Shown here piece after piece: positions 46,400 to 57,738 of a DNA stretch of 64,000 nucleotides; the stretch's first letter is position 1, and each line of letters opens with the position of its first letter. Location: assembly GCF_002072955.1 (NCBI RefSeq), contig NZ_LPUF01000001.1:1262896-1326895 (forward strand). Reading direction: 5' to 3'. This DNA comes from Methyloprofundus sedimenti. GTDB lineage: Bacteria; Pseudomonadota; Gammaproteobacteria; Methylococcales; Methylomonadaceae. The translations under genes were made by a program, and so were the position numbers. Under the pieces are notes generated by a model. That model worked only from the letters and a program-made list of their open reading frames with translations, ran no database searches and was not told the origin of the DNA.

Positions 46400-47422
46400 T
46401 TACTGTTTACTGTACTCGATTTGAATTCGTTCCATCAAGTAACACAGACAATCCTGACGAATAACACGCTCATCCAGTGTGAGCATCGACGGCATGGTGT
46501 TACGCTTTATTTGTAATTGTTTATTGACTATTTTGAAAAATTGCTTAGTGACATCGACACCGTGTTCATCAGTAGCAAATATAGGCATCGTGTTGTCGGT
46601 TTGCACTGATCCAAGGCATGACCCCGCTGAAATCTCAGTAAAATTCATGCGATCTATTCCTGCGTCAAATAATAATTCTGCATGACAATCACTAAAACTA
46701 AACGAACTATCCTGTTTGATTTTAACCTGCGCAGTGGTGTGGAATAAATCTATATCTTGCATATGGACTGGATGCGTTGCTAATTCAGTTAGGTGGAGAC
46801 AGTCTTTTAGATAGGTATAAGCATGATCAACCCCATATTGTTGCGCAGGGCGACCGCATTCCAACGTAACCGCAGGACAGAGTTCGGCAAAAGCTGCCGA
46901 TTGTACGCCGAGAGGCCTTAAAAAATAAACCACTAAACGACCAAATAGATTAGCCAGTTGTAAATAGCGATTATCCAGCTTGTTAATACAAGCATAATGC
47001 GGGTTTAAGCCAGTATTATTATGAATATCAATACTGGCAAAAACATTTTTTGCACGCATAATCTCGACTATCTGACTTGCCATCTGAGTTTCTGGACAAT
47101 TAGCTATATCGGTTCCAGGCCAGATACGATTGAAATCAGGCTGCGAATCTAGTCTTCGTAATCCCAGTGCTGCAGCACGTGTGTTACCAAAAAAAATGGA
47201 TAAAGAACGGGGCAGGCGCTGTTGAGCATATTGATTTAATAGGCGCTGTACTGTCCGAAATCCAGTTGTTTCATTACCATGTAACAAGGCAGAGATAAAT
47301 AAAGGGTGAGGGTTTTTTCCTGGTAAATGCAGCAGGGTAGGCTCTGGAAAAAGTGCATGTAAATCTTTTGCCTCACAGCTAAGAAGCGCCTCGGGATAGG
47401 TGTCTATTTGTTGGAGTTGCAT
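46400..47422 (-). CDS. M14-family zinc peptidase (succinylglutamate desuccinylase/aspartoacylase-like)
   Basis: A 340-residue protein with the M14 zinc ligands HGNE (LLHGNETTGF, about residues 48-52) and a later DIHNNTG. Catalytic Glu is probably in VTLECGRP. The fold belongs to the carboxypeptidase/aspartoacylase group, and the substrate is unknown. It lies 4 bases downstream of the glutamate-cysteine ligase-like gene on the same strand. I infer a shared pathway around a glutamyl-amide or small peptide. Confidence 0.85.
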   Translation of the reverse strand: MQLQQIDTYPEALLSCEAKDLHALFPEPTLLHLPGKNPHPLFISALLHGNETTGFRTVQRLLNQYAQQRLPRSLSIFFGNTRAAALGLRRLDSQPDFNRIWPGTDIANCPETQMASQIVEIMRAKNVFASIDIHNNTGLNPHYACINKLDNRYLQLANLFGRLVVYFLRPLGVQSAAFAELCPAVTLECGRPAQQYGVDHAYTYLKDCLHLTELATHPVHMQDIDLFHTTAQVKIKQDSSFSFSDCHAELLFDAGIDRMNFTEISAGSCLGSVQTDNTMPIFATDEHGVDVTKQFFKIVNKQLQIKRNTMPSMLTLDERVIRQDCLCYLMERIQIEYSKQ

Positions 47423-47426
47423 GGTG

Positions 47427-48893
47427 TTAAGATATTTCCCACTGACTAACAGGTATTTCCGAATACTGATGTTCTAAATAAGCTTGGGTCATATTCTGTA
47501 AACTCGCGTTAGGCAGTTGCATAAACTGGCGCTGCCACTGACTGCCGGTTTGTTTATTGGCAATACGTTGTTCAATAATACCTAAATAAAAATCAATATC
47601 TTTTGCATCAGTCTTTAATGATTGTAGACCTTTTCTTGCCCTGGGCAATAATTCAGCCTGAATTAATTTTTGTAAATTTTGCTTGCTGTCATCAAACCAC
47701 ACGATATTACTATCCAGGCCAAAACGTGCCGCTTGATAAAAATTGTCTTTTGCCTGAGTAAAGGGTAGGGGAATGTCGGTAGCCATAATTTCAGTACTTA
47801 AATTCATCGTCAACCCATAATAAAAAGCGGCATTGGCGATGGAGTCAATAATAGTGGGTCCTGCCGAAGGCGTACGGTGTTCAATTCTGATATGCGGAGT
47901 ATTATCGGCATCAAAACCAATTAAAGGTCTGTTCCAGCGCCAGATAGTGCCATTATGCAATCGTAAATGTTCAAATTTTTCAATTGGGTCATCAAAGAGT
48001 TCAGGGAGCAATATGGGGAAATGCTCAAGGTTTTCCTGGAAACATTCCATTATAGAAGCACGGGCATAATCAGAACCAAAACTGACACGTTTTAACGGGC
48101 CGTGTATAGCTCCACCGTATCCCCCCGTTTCTATAGCCTGTTCAAAGAGTGGAATGCGTGACTCATGCCAAAGGTTTTTACCGAATAAATAAGGAGCGTT
48201 GGCACAACTGGCCACAATAGCTGCAGAAGCAATGATGGAAGCATTATAAAAATGATGTGCTTGATTCAGTGGGACCTGAGTATGTAATTGTAAGGATGTG
48301 GTAGCTGCTTCCAGCATGACATCATAATGGTCAAATTTTAAATGCTCCAGACCAACGATATCCAGATTAATCGGTTTACCGCGTGCTTTGAGAATTTGTT
48401 CATTTAACACCCGATAGCGATTCATATCTGACATATTAGATAAAGTCATGGCAGAGGGTTTTAGCGTCGGTAATGTGCCTATGATAAGAATGTGATTACC
48501 CAGTTCTTTTGCATGGTGACAGGACTTGTCCCAGGTTGCTAATAAATCTTTGTGCAAAGAACTGAATACATCAGCCGTTAAACTTTTAGGGATACCATTA
48601 AGTTCAATATTGAATTTCGCTAATTCAGGAAAGGCCAGTGGGTCATTCAGATTTTGCAGAAAGGAGACATTATTAGGCGCAGCCTGCATATTATCGTCAA
48701 TCAGCCATGCTTCTATTTCAAAACCAGCTATAGGGGGTAATTCTGAACACTGTTTGTGCTCGATTAATTCTTTTAAAAGCTGAGTTTCCTCGATTAATTT
48801 TTGATGAAAAAGATCGAAGTGATCATCATTAAAAAGAGTTAAGTTGATTTCCTGCCCCATAAATTGACCCTGCGTCCTGACGGTTTTATACAT
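47427..48893 (-). CDS. Glutamate-cysteine ligase family 2 (GCS2/YbdK-like) protein
   Basis: A 488-residue carboxylate-amine ligase. Family features are the N-terminal FEIEAWLID (E-x-E metal site), FNIELNGIP, a TALPT-like GTLPTLKPSAMTL, and the HTQVPLNQAHHFYNAS and EHRTPSAGPTIIDS segments. GCS2 enzymes link glutamate to an amine such as cysteine using ATP. The true substrate may differ from cysteine because this long form pairs with an M14 hydrolase instead of glutathione synthetase. Confidence 0.85.
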   Translation of the reverse strand: MYKTVRTQGQFMGQEINLTLFNDDHFDLFHQKLIEETQLLKELIEHKQCSELPPIAGFEIEAWLIDDNMQAAPNNVSFLQNLNDPLAFPELAKFNIELNGIPKSLTADVFSSLHKDLLATWDKSCHHAKELGNHILIIGTLPTLKPSAMTLSNMSDMNRYRVLNEQILKARGKPINLDIVGLEHLKFDHYDVMLEAATTSLQLHTQVPLNQAHHFYNASIIASAAIVASCANAPYLFGKNLWHESRIPLFEQAIETGGYGGAIHGPLKRVSFGSDYARASIMECFQENLEHFPILLPELFDDPIEKFEHLRLHNGTIWRWNRPLIGFDADNTPHIRIEHRTPSAGPTIIDSIANAAFYYGLTMNLSTEIMATDIPLPFTQAKDNFYQAARFGLDSNIVWFDDSKQNLQKLIQAELLPRARKGLQSLKTDAKDIDFYLGIIEQRIANKQTGSQWQRQFMQLPNASLQNMTQAYLEHQYSEIPVSQWEIS

Positions 48894-49175
48894 TAAAAGA
48901 GTTTTGCTGCTTTACATTATGCGGCGTAGAACTGGTATTAAACCGCTAACCTCGATGTTATTTGCACTTGATTTTGATTGAAGTCTGTTCAGAAACGGGT
49001 ATAAATCGCTTTTTAGTGAAGTTCAGTTAAAAGATAACTCAATATTCCCAAGACCGCAATAGCTACCAATGAAACGAATAGTGATTGAAATATATGGTTC
49101 GGCTAGGTAAGTGCCATTCGGCCCAGGTTCATTTTAATTATGATTTAATTAAAGTTAACCTGTCACCAATTCTTT

Positions 49176-50135
49176 CTACATGTGCTCAATCAATCTGCAT
49201 GCCATAAGGCGCATGGTATGGCTTTTAATGATATTTCCCGATTTCAGGAAATTAAAGCGGAGTTCTCGTATAGCCGGGTTTTTTTCTGAAGGTGGATTAA
49301 CATAGCTCAATGCCAGACGAGCATAAGCCAGAACTTCACCGTGTTCGAATATGCGATCAATAGTTAAATCAGCCGCATTAAGGTCTCGCTGCTTTTTGTC
49401 TTGAACGCTAAACCAACCAGTCACCGGCGACGGATTAAATGCATACACATGTGATAAGCGGGGAATGAATTTTCCTTGCTCATCCATTGCAGGAAAAGAG
49501 TAAGCAAGGTGCTGGGCGAGGCCACCCCCCAGAGAATGACCACAGGCAAACAGTTTGATTTCCCTGTCATGTAATTGGCGCTTTACTAAAGCCGTAGCCA
49601 ATTCTTTTCCAACTTCTTCGGCAACCAGTGTGTACTGATCCCGATGCCAGGGAACGAAAAGTAAAAACCATCTCAGGTTAGTTATCCAGTCACGTAAGCT
49701 TTTGAATTCGGTACCGCGAAAGACGACTGAAATAATTTTCGGATCGGTGTTTTTTTCCCAGACTTCAACATATAAACCTTTATCGCGTGCCTTAATGATT
49801 AGTTCCTGCGAGGGAAAATCATCCCACATTGTCCACGTTGAAGGGAGTGGCAGTAGTACTCTTTCTTTAGCGTTACAAGCTGTTTGGAAAGCTTCAGGCG
49901 ATGCTTGTGGAATGCGTAAAACTCTGTCTTCATCCAAAGGTTCATTGTCACTCTCTGCTTTCCAGTCCCTTATATAGACATTTTCACATTGCACAGCATA
50001 TTCCCAAAGTGTTCCGGCCAGCCTAGATACTTTTATAGCAGGACTAAATTTACGCTTTCCCGGTTCGCGAACCAGGACTTCATCATGCGCCTGGTCAAAA
50101 AAGTTATTGAAAAAAGCAGTTGTCTCTTTAGTCAT
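49176..50135 (-). CDS. Class 3 lipase-like alpha/beta hydrolase
   Basis: A 319-residue hydrolase with nucleophile elbow GHSLGGG (Ser201) and the oxyanion segment VVFRGTE (138-144), as in lipase class 3. AFNPSPVTGW follows in the usual place. Catalytic Asp and His should lie downstream (candidates D in AADLTIDR and H in KSHTMRLM). No signal peptide is seen, so it would act in the cytosol or on the inner membrane face. GAGGATT precedes the ATG. Confidence 0.85.
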   Translation of the reverse strand: MTKETTAFFNNFFDQAHDEVLVREPGKRKFSPAIKVSRLAGTLWEYAVQCENVYIRDWKAESDNEPLDEDRVLRIPQASPEAFQTACNAKERVLLPLPSTWTMWDDFPSQELIIKARDKGLYVEVWEKNTDPKIISVVFRGTEFKSLRDWITNLRWFLLFVPWHRDQYTLVAEEVGKELATALVKRQLHDREIKLFACGHSLGGGLAQHLAYSFPAMDEQGKFIPRLSHVYAFNPSPVTGWFSVQDKKQRDLNAADLTIDRIFEHGEVLAYARLALSYVNPPSEKNPAIRELRFNFLKSGNIIKSHTMRLMACRLIEHM

Positions 50136-50411
50136 AATCTTAATCCTCGAGTGTTAAGCTGGTGCAGCCTGACTTAATAATAGTTTCGATTTGGTTTTTT
50201 AGCCAGTAACTTAAGATGGGATATTTCTGCGCTTGTAGGCTGGACTTCAGCTTGCTAAAGCCCGCTCTAAAAAGGCGAATTAAACCTGCCAGACATAAAT
50301 CGGGATAGTGTATGTTTTGATATTATGTACGCGCCGAAGCATTGCCTGTCATTTCTGGTGGAAAATATTACGCGATTAAATGAGGTGGGGTTAGCAATCG
50401 AGAGTGGGTGT

Positions 50412-50681
50412 TCAAGATAATTTATCTAACCACTCATTTAGTTGCTCTGCATCATCAAATTGATAACGTTCCATAATGCGTCTGGGAAGTGGCCAGAATT
50501 CAATAATTTCGTCAGTAAATTCATGCACAGTGGTCTTATATTTTACTAAAATATCTACAGCTTCAAGGGCATCATGTTTATTTGCCATGTCATGGCCATG
50601 TAATTGTGCATTGGCTAAAGAGCTGTTTTTCCGTTTAGTTGAGAATAATTGAGAACTGAATTGTTGTAATGATAAAGTCAT
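50412..50681 (-). CDS. Hypothetical protein (89 aa)
   Basis: Not recognised. Soluble, no signal peptide; the C-terminal part (EIIEFWPLPRRIMERYQFDDAEQLNEWLDKLS) is helical and acidic. GAGGT lies eight bases before the ATG. It is a single gene between the lipase and the radical SAM gene. Confidence 0.55.
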   Translation of the reverse strand: MTLSLQQFSSQLFSTKRKNSSLANAQLHGHDMANKHDALEAVDILVKYKTTVHEFTDEIIEFWPLPRRIMERYQFDDAEQLNEWLDKLS

Positions 50682-50920
50682 GGCATGTTACCTCATTGTT
50701 ATTATTTTAGCGGGCTGCATTATGATGCAATAGCGATAATTAAACTGTGGTAAATAACATAGTTTCACTAGCTGCTTGGCATTCTAGTTTTAAAGGTACC
50801 AGAGAGTCAATGAAAAATAGTGTATTGCATAGTTTAATTAAATCATGCCGTATATCTTTCGCAACACTAAGCTGTATTTGGGCTACAATTGTATGCGATA
50901 TTGCTGATTAGGAGGTGGGT

Positions 50921-52567
50921 ATGATTGAGAGAATTGGCCATAAAGCAGTTCTGATCTATCCAGAATTTGATACTCAGGATACCTTCTGGAGTTATGCAAA
51001 AAGCCTGAAAATGTATGCTCCTCCTGGTGAATTTGGACTGCCAAAGCGATTATTACCTCCACTGGGATTAATGGGTTTATTCAATCATCTTAAACCTTAT
51101 TATGATGAGTTATGCCTGATTGATAAAAATATTGATCCCAGATCGATCAGTGAATTCATAGATGACGCTGATCATGTTTATATAGGTGGGATGATGGCCC
51201 AGGAGCAAAGCTTGATAAAGCTTGCTCTGGAAGTAAAAAAAGTCAAAAAAGTTTTAATTGTCGGTGGAACTGCGATTAGTCCGCAGTCGCCGCTGATGCA
51301 AATTGCCGATCATTTGCTGGAAAACGAAGCTGAAGGAGTCATCGATGAGTTATTGGAAGGGCTAGGCAAGGGTAACGCGAAAAAATATTACAAAGGTGGA
51401 TTTAATTCGCCAGAAAATTTTTTTCAACCGGATTACGCGGCAATTAATATGCAAAATTATGTGCATATGGCCGTGCAAATCAGTCGCGGTTGTCCCGAAC
51501 GTTGTGAGTTTTGTGATATTCCTTCCCGCTTTGGTAAAGCATTTCGAGTCACTCCCTGGCAAAAAACCGAACAATCCTTTCAGCAGATGAAAGATCTAGG
51601 CTGGACCGGACAGGTTTTTATAGTTGATGATAATTTTATTGGTCATCCACGAAAAGCACTGGAAGTACTTAAAAGCCTGTATAAAATCGGCGAGAAAATC
51701 GGCTACCATCATCCCAAATACACTGAACTCACTTTGCGACTTGCCGATGAATCGCCGGTGATGGCCGAATTACGGCACTGGTTTCATAAAGCAAATTTTA
51801 TCAATGGATTTTATGGCGTAGAAACCCCCAATGAAGCCTCCTTACTAGAAACGGATAAACGCCAGAATCTTCGCGGTGAGCGTAGCCTGGTGGAAAAATT
51901 AAGATTTATATCCGAACAAACTGGTGCCGGTGTGATGATGGGTATGATTTATGGCTTTGATCATGATAGTGATGAGTCCGTGCAGGAGTTTATTGATTTT
52001 GTAAATGCCAGCCATGCGCCTATTGTGATGGCTGGATTGTTAAATGCATTGCCTTGTACGCCCTTAATCACTCGAATGCAGAGAGAAGGGCGCATGATTA
52101 AGGCCAGCAGTGGTAATAATTCCGATGGTATTATTAACTTTATTCCATACAATTTTTCAGTGCAGCAGGCAGAACAAAATTATCTGCGTATTCTGCAAGG
52201 CATTTATCACCCGCAGGCATATTTTAAACGGGTAATGAGGCATCTGGAATTGATTGACCCCGATTTACAAAGTAATTACCGGGCTGGCAATGAGTCTTTG
52301 GCTTATTTATATAAAATCCTTTCAAAGAAGCATGCGCTCACTTATTGGCGGTATTTACCAGCTGCGTTGACAATCGCAAACAGACGCTGTGGTTTTAATA
52401 CCCCTGGATATATAGCGATAGTAGCGGAATTCTTTTCTCTTTGCGGGCAATATACGCATTTCAGTAGCCAAATAAACGCGCAACGGAAAAATATTGCACA
52501 GCGTAATTATTCAGACTCGCAGAGCATTTCATGGCGCGAGCTGCAGGTAAAGGAAATGGAAGCCTGA
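50921..52567 (+). CDS. B12-binding-type radical SAM protein (DUF4070)
   Basis: A 548-residue protein with an N-terminal cobalamin-binding-like Rossmann domain (about 1-150; VLIVGGTAISPQSPL), a radical SAM core with C191-x3-C195-x2-C198 (RGCPERCEFC) and a C-terminal DUF4070-like region (about 390-530). This architecture covers methylases and ring-forming enzymes, including hopanoid methylases HpnP/HpnR of methanotrophs; I cannot place it in either. The DxHxxG cobalamin base motif is not obvious. ATG at 50921 is chosen because GGAGG ends five bases before it. Confidence 0.85.
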   Translation: MIERIGHKAVLIYPEFDTQDTFWSYAKSLKMYAPPGEFGLPKRLLPPLGLMGLFNHLKPYYDELCLIDKNIDPRSISEFIDDADHVYIGGMMAQEQSLIKLALEVKKVKKVLIVGGTAISPQSPLMQIADHLLENEAEGVIDELLEGLGKGNAKKYYKGGFNSPENFFQPDYAAINMQNYVHMAVQISRGCPERCEFCDIPSRFGKAFRVTPWQKTEQSFQQMKDLGWTGQVFIVDDNFIGHPRKALEVLKSLYKIGEKIGYHHPKYTELTLRLADESPVMAELRHWFHKANFINGFYGVETPNEASLLETDKRQNLRGERSLVEKLRFISEQTGAGVMMGMIYGFDHDSDESVQEFIDFVNASHAPIVMAGLLNALPCTPLITRMQREGRMIKASSGNNSDGIINFIPYNFSVQQAEQNYLRILQGIYHPQAYFKRVMRHLELIDPDLQSNYRAGNESLAYLYKILSKKHALTYWRYLPAALTIANRRCGFNTPGYIAIVAEFFSLCGQYTHFSSQINAQRKNIAQRNYSDSQSISWRELQVKEMEA

Positions 52568-52583
52568 ATTCATTAAAGTTAGT

Positions 52584-55500
52584 TCAGGACAATTTCTTCA
52601 GCATTGCTTTTACAATCACAATAGCGTCATCATAAGCATATTGTTCGATCAGTTTTTCCAGAGGTTTAAGTTGTCTGGCTTCGCTACTTGTACCCATACG
52701 GTCTACTATGTCTTCCAGAACATCTACAGCATCGGCATCGTCTTCCAGCAGTAATTTTAGTAGTTTCTCGAATAAGGAGATTTGCTCTGCTGCTGTGATT
52801 TCTTGGGTGTTTATTGAATCCGGCTCCTGTACTTGCTGGATTTGCTTCAGGCTTTCCAGTACCGGTGTTAATACGGCTATCACTTCATCAAGCAAGACTT
52901 CAAGCTCGGCATTATCTGCTTTTGATTGGCAAGCCAGTTCGAGAGCCTGGGCCGCTTTTTGTATTTCATGGGCACCAATATTTCCGGCGACACCTTTTAA
53001 GGTATGCGCCACTCGTGTTGCTGCGGCAACATCATCGCTCAATAGTGCCTGATGGAATTTTTCTGTAAAGTTTTGTTCGCTGTCCAGGAATTTAAGCAGT
53101 AAACGACGGTAAAGCTTTTTGTTTCCCTGGGTAATGGCTAGTCCTGCTTTGCAGTCGATACCGTTTAACTCCGGGAGCTCTGGCTCAGGTTCTTTTTGTG
53201 TTTGTATCGCGCTCGCCCTGGGTAGATATGTTTGATTTACAGCAGGTGTCGGGCTGATCCATTTGGCCATGGTAACAAACATTTCCGCAACATTAATGGG
53301 TTTGCTGATGTGATCATTCATGCCTGCCTGCCTGGCATGCTCGATATCACTGGACATGGCATTGGCGGTCATGGCGATAATGGGCAGTTGTTTGCCAATT
53401 TCTAGTTCACGGATGATTTTTGTCGCGCAATAACCATCCATGACAGGCATCTGAATATCCATTAACACGCCATCAAAGCTTTGCTGCTGGATTATATCTA
53501 CGGCTTCCTGTCCGTTTTCAGCGAGTGTGACATTAATACCGCTATTTGATAATAGCTCCAGAGCCAGTTCCTGATTTATTTCATTATCTTCAACCAATAG
53601 AATATTGGCACCACGTAAATGTCTGAGTGCTTCTGTATAACCTTCTTGACGCACATTACGTCGGGAATTTGAGGGTATATTGCGCCCAAAGGCTCGCATA
53701 ATGGTATCGAATAGAAAAGAGGCATTGGTTGGTTTGGTCAATACGTTTAAGTGCTCTATATCTTTGGCCTTTTCCGTCAGTTCCTCCTTGTCATAGGCAG
53801 TCACCATGATGATAGCCGGTATCTTGCTTACCTTGGGATCATTCTGAAGCTTGCGTATAGCTTCCACCCCATCCATCCCTGGCATTTTCCAGTCCATAAT
53901 AACCAGGTCATAGGCATGTCCTTGCTGCTCCGCCTGTTCAACTTTTTCTATGGCTTCCAGACCGGAAGTCACACTTGTCGTTGTATAGTCAAATGATTCC
54001 AGAATACCAGAAATAATTTCTCTGGCGCTTTTGTTATCATCAACAACCAGTACACTCAGGTGTTCTGGTATGTTAATTTTTCCGCTTTGTATAATGTTTT
54101 CAGCGATACCAAAAACTGCGCTGAATGAAAATGTAGTACCTTGCCCAAGTTCGCTTTCTACCCAGATTTCGCCATCCATCATCTCGGTCAGTTTTTTACA
54201 AATCACCAGACCCAGACCGGTACCGCCAAATTTTCGTGTGGTAGAACCGTCAGCCTGAACAAATGACTGGAATAATTTTTTCTGCTGTTCTTTGGTCATG
54301 CCTATGCCAGTGTCACGAATCGAGAACTGAATTTTAATGTGCTTTGCATCCGATTCCAGAACCCGGGTAGATAGCACTACTTCGCCATGTTCGGTGAATT
54401 TGACGGCATTGTTACCCAGATTGATTAATATCTGCCCCAGGCGTAAAGGATCACCCTTTAAAGCCATAGGCATCTTTGGGTCTATATCAAAAAGTAATTC
54501 CAGGCCGCTTTCTTCTGTTTTTAAGCTCAATAAATTAGCCATGTTTTCCAAAACATCTTCAAAGCGGAAGTCGATGTTTTCCATATCCATTTTGCCAGCT
54601 TCGATCTTGGAAAAATCCAGAATATCATTGATAATTCCCAGTAATGCTTCTGCTGAACGATTAACTTTTTCTATATAATTACGCTGTTTGCGATCTAAAT
54701 CAGTTTTTAATGCCAGGTATGACATACCGATAATAGCATTCATTGGGGTACGTATTTCATGGCTCATATTAGCCAAAAAGTCTGACTTACTCTGGTTCGC
54801 TTCTTCTGCTGCATATTGTGCAATTTCGGCTGTTTCCTGGGCCAGTTTGAGCTCGGTAATATCAGTGAGTGAACCTGCAGCACGATACGATTTACCTGTG
54901 TTATCACGTAGCGACATGCCTCGCATATGAAACCAGCGATATTCACCGCTCCTGGTTAGTAAGCGATATTCCACATCGTAAGCTACATTTTTTTGCAGGT
55001 GCGCCGAAAAAGCGGCAAGTGTTTTTTCACGATCATCAGGATGCAAGTTATTGATCCAGGATTTCAGGACATTAGGGAAATCCTTAGTACTCATATACCC
55101 GAGCATTTCTCTGAAGCGTTCAGAATACCAAATTTCTCCGCTGGGAATATCATAATCCCATAAACCTACGCCACTGCCGGCAACTGTTAAGTCAAAGCGT
55201 TGTTCACTTTGTAGTAAAGCCAATTCAGCCTGCTTACGCTCGGTGATGTCGATCAGAATGCCTATTATTCCAGCAGATTTTCCATCACCTAAAGTAAAGA
55301 TTGTGCGCCAGTATATAATGTCAGCAGTCCGTCCGGTTTGAGTGGTGATTGCAATTTCTTCATGCGTGGAGCCATTTTTGTTTTTCATAGCCAGATTGGC
55401 CTGATAAAATGCTTGTTTTGTAGCTTCCGAATAAAAATCAAGAGCTGTAGCTGGCAGGCCTAAATAATCCTCACGCTGAATATTAAAAAAATGCTCATAC

Positions 55501-57497
55501 GCTCTATTGCAACTACTGAACTTTTGTTGTTCATTAAATACGAAAATAGGATTGGGAATAGCATCCAGCAATGCAGTTTGATAGGCCAACAGTTCATAGT
55601 GCTCAATTTCTCTCAAGCCTGCACGGCGTAGATAAAAGGCCAGCATACTGGAGAGGATAAAGATCGCGGTGGGTAAATGTAGGCTATCTGAACTCCATGC
55701 TGGATATAAATTTGAGCTGGCTGATTTGGCAGTTATTTTCCATTCTCTATCTGCGAAGCGCATAGTTTCTTCAGTCTGGTATACATGCTGGGTGTATGCG
55801 TTAGTGATGTCTTGATTATTTGTCGAGTGTGGGGCTGTATGCAAATATAAAAACTGCTCTTCAGTTGTGTTGTTATCCTGAAATTCTATATCCAGCCCTG
55901 ACATTCTTGCATGCCGCGAAAGGATCGCTTCAATCATTTGACCCACATTCAATATCGCCACGGCAAAACCTTTGAATGATTGTTGGCGTTGATCTGCAGT
56001 TGCGATAGGTGAGTTTTGTTTAAAAACCGGTAGATAAATAATAAATTCATTATTGTTTCTAGTGGATTGAAATAATTGTTGCCGAAGTGATGCTGTAGGC
56101 GCATTCGTTATGACAGACTTCATCATACTTTTAAATATTTGCGGGTTGCTGCCCAGATCAAAACCAAGAACTTTTATATTTGCATTTAACGGTTCTACAT
56201 AATAAACAGGGTAATACCATTTGTGTTGATGTTCTTGAATAATATTGCCCTGTGTATTTTGATCGATAAAAGAAAAATCAATCTTTAATGTTTCTTTAGC
56301 CCTTTTTTCATAGGCTGCACGTTCATCATTTGATACTTTAGGTACCCATTCTAATGCTGTGATGCCAGGATATTGTTTGGTTAGTCGTGCAACCAGAAGA
56401 TGAAATTCATTTCTGTCGATAAAATCGGAAGAATCAAAGCCGGCGCGAATACTGTATAAAGATTCAAGATAAGGTGTAATACCGTATTCGATAGATTGCA
56501 CATGGCTTTTGACTGCAGCCCTGAATTTGTTATATACGGTTTCCTGAAAGTGATGATGTAGCAGGCTAAAGAGAGAAAGCCCTAAAAAAAGCCCGGTAGC
56601 AAGAACAACAACTGGCATGTAGGTGAGAAGTATGGCTGTGCGCTGTTGGCTGTCGCGTAACAGTACCGAGCGGCTTACATAGACTAAAATCAGCGAAAGA
56701 ACTGTACCTAGAAGAAGCACACTATTACTTGCCAGTGCGTTATAACTGGCGTATTCAAATTTCTCAGGAGTCTGGGCAATGAGTGCTTGCCAGAAGGCCA
56801 GTGTCATCGTAAGAGAGGCAATACCTATAGGAAAATAAAGCCACTTTGGCTTACCCTGATAATACTGCTTTTCCTGGTGCCAGGCAAAAGCAAACAGGCC
56901 CAGACCAAGAATGATAAAACCCAGAGTGGTGTGAATAGCCATTTTAGATAAATGCCCCCACCCATAAGCCGTTTCCAAGCCTGCAAAGTAACCGGTAAAA
57001 GCAACGATGCCTAAGCCTGCAATGATGACTCCCAAGGTACCTAAGGCGCCATTAGTATAGTTTTTCTGCTTAAATAGGCAGGCTAGCAAAATACTCAGAC
57101 CCGTTAAAGCAAAACACAAAGCAGTATTCGGTGCAATACGTCCCGGTTGAATGATTTCTATATTGACATAATGTTCCATAAATAGCTGATCTATGGATAA
57201 GTCTACGCCTGCAATATATTGAACTAAGGTTGCAAAGCTGAGTAAAAATGTTAAAGATCCCAATAAGAGGGTAATAAAAAAACGATTGAAAGCCAGGGTA
57301 AGCAAGCCTAGACCCGCTAAAACAAAACTTAAGGCAGTGTTATACTGCATTGGCACAAAGGCCGAATTGACTTGAATCAGCTCCAGATTATGTGTGTACC
57401 AGCCGGTCAGGACGAGCAGTCCTAATAACAGGGACAAGGTGCCTGAAATAATCACGCAGGAAAACGAAAAAGAGCGCTTGGAAAGTTTTGTTTGCAT
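52584..57497 (-). CDS. Hybrid sensor histidine kinase with CHASE, PAS, two receivers and HPt
   Basis: A 1637-residue membrane sensor. The N-terminus has about eight membrane helices (15-270), another helix near 290, a periplasmic CHASE domain (about 320-600; [20 protein letters not shown]), a further helix near 625, and two PAS domains (about 650-900). The kinase core has H913 in [16 protein letters not shown] and an ATPase domain ([12 protein letters not shown]). Receivers have D1202 ([12 protein letters not shown]) and D1347 ([12 protein letters not shown]). The HPt domain has H1498 (AHTLKGVAG). All phosphorelay residues are present. It is divergent from a receiver-domain gene 240 bases away, its likely partner. 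Confidence 0.93.
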   Translation of the reverse strand: MQTKLSKRSFSFSCVIISGTLSLLLGLLVLTGWYTHNLELIQVNSAFVPMQYNTALSFVLAGLGLLTLAFNRFFITLLLGSLTFLLSFATLVQYIAGVDLSIDQLFMEHYVNIEIIQPGRIAPNTALCFALTGLSILLACLFKQKNYTNGALGTLGVIIAGLGIVAFTGYFAGLETAYGWGHLSKMAIHTTLGFIILGLGLFAFAWHQEKQYYQGKPKWLYFPIGIASLTMTLAFWQALIAQTPEKFEYASYNALASNSVLLLGTVLSLILVYVSRSVLLRDSQQRTAILLTYMPVVVLATGLFLGLSLFSLLHHHFQETVYNKFRAAVKSHVQSIEYGITPYLESLYSIRAGFDSSDFIDRNEFHLLVARLTKQYPGITALEWVPKVSNDERAAYEKRAKETLKIDFSFIDQNTQGNIIQEHQHKWYYPVYYVEPLNANIKVLGFDLGSNPQIFKSMMKSVITNAPTASLRQQLFQSTRNNNEFIIYLPVFKQNSPIATADQRQQSFKGFAVAILNVGQMIEAILSRHARMSGLDIEFQDNNTTEEQFLYLHTAPHSTNNQDITNAYTQHVYQTEETMRFADREWKITAKSASSNLYPAWSSDSLHLPTAIFILSSMLAFYLRRAGLREIEHYELLAYQTALLDAIPNPIFVFNEQQKFSSCNRAYEHFFNIQREDYLGLPATALDFYSEATKQAFYQANLAMKNKNGSTHEEIAITTQTGRTADIIYWRTIFTLGDGKSAGIIGILIDITERKQAELALLQSEQRFDLTVAGSGVGLWDYDIPSGEIWYSERFREMLGYMSTKDFPNVLKSWINNLHPDDREKTLAAFSAHLQKNVAYDVEYRLLTRSGEYRWFHMRGMSLRDNTGKSYRAAGSLTDITELKLAQETAEIAQYAAEEANQSKSDFLANMSHEIRTPMNAIIGMSYLALKTDLDRKQRNYIEKVNRSAEALLGIINDILDFSKIEAGKMDMENIDFRFEDVLENMANLLSLKTEESGLELLFDIDPKMPMALKGDPLRLGQILINLGNNAVKFTEHGEVVLSTRVLESDAKHIKIQFSIRDTGIGMTKEQQKKLFQSFVQADGSTTRKFGGTGLGLVICKKLTEMMDGEIWVESELGQGTTFSFSAVFGIAENIIQSGKINIPEHLSVLVVDDNKSAREIISGILESFDYTTTSVTSGLEAIEKVEQAEQQGHAYDLVIMDWKMPGMDGVEAIRKLQNDPKVSKIPAIIMVTAYDKEELTEKAKDIEHLNVLTKPTNASFLFDTIMRAFGRNIPSNSRRNVRQEGYTEALRHLRGANILLVEDNEINQELALELLSNSGINVTLAENGQEAVDIIQQQSFDGVLMDIQMPVMDGYCATKIIRELEIGKQLPIIAMTANAMSSDIEHARQAGMNDHISKPINVAEMFVTMAKWISPTPAVNQTYLPRASAIQTQKEPEPELPELNGIDCKAGLAITQGNKKLYRRLLLKFLDSEQNFTEKFHQALLSDDVAAATRVAHTLKGVAGNIGAHEIQKAAQALELACQSKADNAELEVLLDEVIAVLTPVLESLKQIQQVQEPDSINTQEITAAEQISLFEKLLKLLLEDDADAVDVLEDIVDRMGTSSEARQLKPLEKLIEQYAYDDAIVIVKAMLKKLS

Positions 57498-57738
57498 ATT
57501 TATTAATGACCTTTATCCATGGTTGAACTAAGAAAATTTGTTTCCTGAGCATTAAAAGTGACAGCTTAACAAAGCACCGCGAAGTATCTAACCACATAGT
57601 TTTTATCAAAACAGTCGACAGGTTATAATTAAACAATCGAAAAAGGGAAAAGAAAAATCAATATCTATTCTAGTATGACACTTATAAATATTAAAGAAAC
57701 TCCGCCGTGCAATGCTATTTACCTTAGTCAGGAATCGC

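Noticed and set aside
50921-52567. Naming the radical SAM protein HpnR or HpnP
   Set aside because: The shared domain layout is not enough, and no hopanoid genes are nearby.
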